In this document: positions 61,602-64,000 of the stretch, in pieces
How positions within the stretch are numbered: the first letter of the stretch is position 1
How the letters are laid out: each line of letters begins with the position of its first letter
Source: CAWIUB01 sp963839175
GTDB lineage: Bacteria; Actinomycetota; Actinomycetes; Mycobacteriales; Jatrophihabitantaceae
Direction of reading: 5' to 3'
Length of the DNA stretch: 64,000 bases
Assembly: GCA_963839175.1 (NCBI GenBank)
Contig: CAWIUB010000025.1
Coordinates: 62,001 to 126,000 of the forward strand
The notes under the pieces: model-generated
Told to the model about the DNA's origin: nothing
The model's database searches: none
What the model saw: the letters and a program-made list of their open reading frames with translations, nothing else
Translations under genes and position numbers: made by a program

Positions 61602-62291
61602 TCAGCGCCCGACGCCGTAGACGCCTCGGGCTTGGTCACGGATGATCTTGCCAAAGTCAAGTTCGACGACTCGCCGCCGCATCGCGTCGACGATGTTGTT
61701 GTCGTGCGTGGCCATGAGCACGGTCGTGCCCGTGCGGTTGATGCGCTCGAGCAGGCTCATGATGCCCTGGCTGGTGTCGGGGTCGAGGTTTCCGGTGGGC
61801 TCGTCGGCGAGCAGGACAAGCGGTCGGTTGACAAATGCCCGCGCGATGGCGACCCGCTGCTGCTCTCCCCCGGACAGCTCGTGCGGCATGCGGTTCGCCT
61901 TGCCGTCCAGGCCCACCAGGTCGATTACCTCGGGAACCGTGCGCCTGATCGCCCGCTGCTTCTTGTTGATCACCTCGAGTGCGAACGCGACGTTGTCGTA
62001 CACGTTCTTCTTAGGCAGCAGGCGGAAGTCCTGGAAGACGCAGCCGATCTTGCGACGCAGGTCGGGCACCTTGCGCTTGGGCAGCCGCCCGACGTCTCGC
62101 CCGTCTACGGTGATCCGGCCCGTGGTGGGCACCTCCTCACGCAACAGCAGCCGCAACACGGTGGTCTTGCCCGACCCGGACGGGCCGATCATGAAAACGA
62201 ACTCGCCCTTGTCGATGTCAACGGACACCGTGTCCAGCGCCGGCCGAGTGCCGGCCGGGTAGACCTTGGTGACGTTGTCGAGTTGAATCAC
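61602..62291 (-). CDS. ftsE: Cell division ATPase FtsE
   Basis: 229 residues. ABC ATPase: Walker A GPSGSGKTT (36-44), Q-loop VFQDFRLL, signature LSGGEQQR (139-146), Walker B LVLLADEPTGNLD (158-170) and switch ATHD (194-197). It powers the FtsX-dependent control of septal peptidoglycan hydrolases. It lies 37 bp downstream of prfB in a block prfB-ftsE-ftsX-smpB that is conserved in actinomycetes. Confidence 0.95.
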   Translation of the reverse strand: MIQLDNVTKVYPAGTRPALDTVSVDIDKGEFVFMIGPSGSGKTTVLRLLLREEVPTTGRITVDGRDVGRLPKRKVPDLRRKIGCVFQDFRLLPKKNVYDNVAFALEVINKKQRAIRRTVPEVIDLVGLDGKANRMPHELSGGEQQRVAIARAFVNRPLVLLADEPTGNLDPDTSQGIMSLLERINRTGTTVLMATHDNNIVDAMRRRVVELDFGKIIRDQARGVYGVGR

Positions 62292-62328
62292 GGGATCGCA
62301 GCTTACCTAACGAAACCCCGAACTCGAC

Positions 62329-63420
<1,092 letters not shown>

Positions 63421-63441
63421 ATGCGTACACGGTACGCGTGA

Positions 63442-64000
63442 TCAGGTGCCCGGGATCTCGACCCCGGGCGTACCGGGCACACTGGGCGGGAAGGGCCATG
63501 GATTGGCCGAGCAGAGCTTCCCGTTCGCGGCCTTCAGGGTGATCGTCTGCTGCATCATCACCGGGGCCATCCCGTTGGCCAGGCAACCGTGCGCGTGACT
63601 GTGCCCGAGCGCGTGTCCGGTCTCGTGATTGATCATGTAGATGTGGTAGGCGTCGAGGTCGCCCAGGTAGGCAGCGTCGCCGCGTACCCAGCGCGCGACG
63701 TTCAGCACCACCCGGGAGTCGGCCGCGGCCCAGCACGAGGTCTCGATCCGCAACTGGTAGCCGCACAGCTGGCGCACCGTCATGGCCGAGGTGAGCGTCA
63801 CGTGGAAGTCCACCAGCCCGGCGTCGACGCGTTGCAGCGCCACGCCCGCTTGCGCGGTCCAGCTCTTCGGGTCGTCAAGCACCGCATCGACCTTCGCCGC
63901 GAATGCCGTCAGGTCGACCCCGGTGACCCCGTTCTCGACCTCAATGGCGTACCGCTTCGGCGTTCCGGCACCGACAGCACGAGTCGTGCCGGGCAGCACC
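63442..64000 (-). CDS. DUF3152 secreted metalloprotease-like protein (5' end beyond window)
   Basis: At least 185 residues, cut by the right edge. The DUF3152 core is present: YAIEVENGVTGVDLTAFAAKVDAVLDDPKSWTAQAGVALQRV, LCGYQLRIETSCWAAADSRVVLNVARWVRG, and the zinc motif MINHETGHALGHSHAHGC (HExxHxxGxxH). It ends SANPWPFPPSVPG. The signal peptide and linker should be to the right of the window. It is probably an exported zinc-dependent peptidase-like protein and precedes prfB in the same direction. Confidence 0.85.
   Translation of the reverse strand, partial: VLPGTTRAVGAGTPKRYAIEVENGVTGVDLTAFAAKVDAVLDDPKSWTAQAGVALQRVDAGLVDFHVTLTSAMTVRQLCGYQLRIETSCWAAADSRVVLNVARWVRGDAAYLGDLDAYHIYMINHETGHALGHSHAHGCLANGMAPVMMQQTITLKAANGKLCSANPWPFPPSVPGTPGVEIPGT

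Overview
The window looks like the chromosome of a high-GC actinomycete (Actinomycetota). Evidence from the sequence: very GC-rich third codon positions, frequent GTG starts, the gene order prfB-ftsE-ftsX-smpB, mycothiol-type TIGR03086 proteins, F420/FMN split-barrel enzymes, a PAC2 protein, an ECF sigma factor paired with a DGPF protein, and an actinobacterial LexA box in front of dinB. I cannot name the genus. Most of the window is an accessory region with mobile DNA and decayed genes. The last 13 kb (about 51-64 kb) is largely intact core sequence.

Layout. 0-5 kb: a two-gene tyrosine-recombinase element sits precisely inside an IS110 transposase gene. 5-12 kb: small metabolic and regulatory genes (ABM monooxygenase, MOSC, TIGR03086, PadR with its HAAS membrane partner, RibD-like reductase, alpha/beta hydrolase) separated by gene-poor spacers and relics of IS21 and other genes. 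12-16.7 kb: an integrase gene split by an IS1182 and an IS1634 element that meet at a CTAG. 17-22 kb: split-barrel, MOSC, DUF899 and FAD/NAD(P) genes. 22.36-32.70 kb: a segment bounded by direct repeats that look like tRNA 3' ends. It holds a minus-strand oxidoreductase operon headed by a helix-turn-helix/MmyB regulator (cupin, alcohol dehydrogenase, aldo/keto reductase, carboxymuconolactone-decarboxylase-like protein, SDR, second aldo/keto reductase), a MazEF-type module, and a second paralogous regulator divergent from another aldo/keto reductase.

33-47 kb: a phasin-like gene, a YefM/YoeB pair with a broken toxin, YceI and PAC2 genes, then a decay zone with an L,D-transpeptidase (frameshifted and with its 3' end apparently inverted), a CoA-transferase, a metallophosphoesterase and IS1182 relics. 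A second IS1634 element lies at 38.93-40.87 kb. MOSC, VOC, lipoprotein, DUF5996 and beta-lactamase-fold genes follow. 47-64 kb: DUF2254 membrane protein, flavodoxin, an E2-type acyltransferase core, serA with an Acg-like nitroreductase, prpE, ECF sigma with DGPF, RibD-like reductase, dinB, and the smpB-ftsX-ftsE-prfB-DUF3152 block.

Functional links visible from spacing: ATGA/GTGA-type overlaps couple the two recombinases, PadR-HAAS, MazE-MazF, regulator-cupin, nitroreductase-serA, DGPF-sigma and ftsX-smpB. Several genes need one to five frame corrections to match their families. The large transposase, recombinase and core genes are uninterrupted, so most of these breaks probably reflect real decay. 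Single-base breaks at homopolymers could still be sequence errors.
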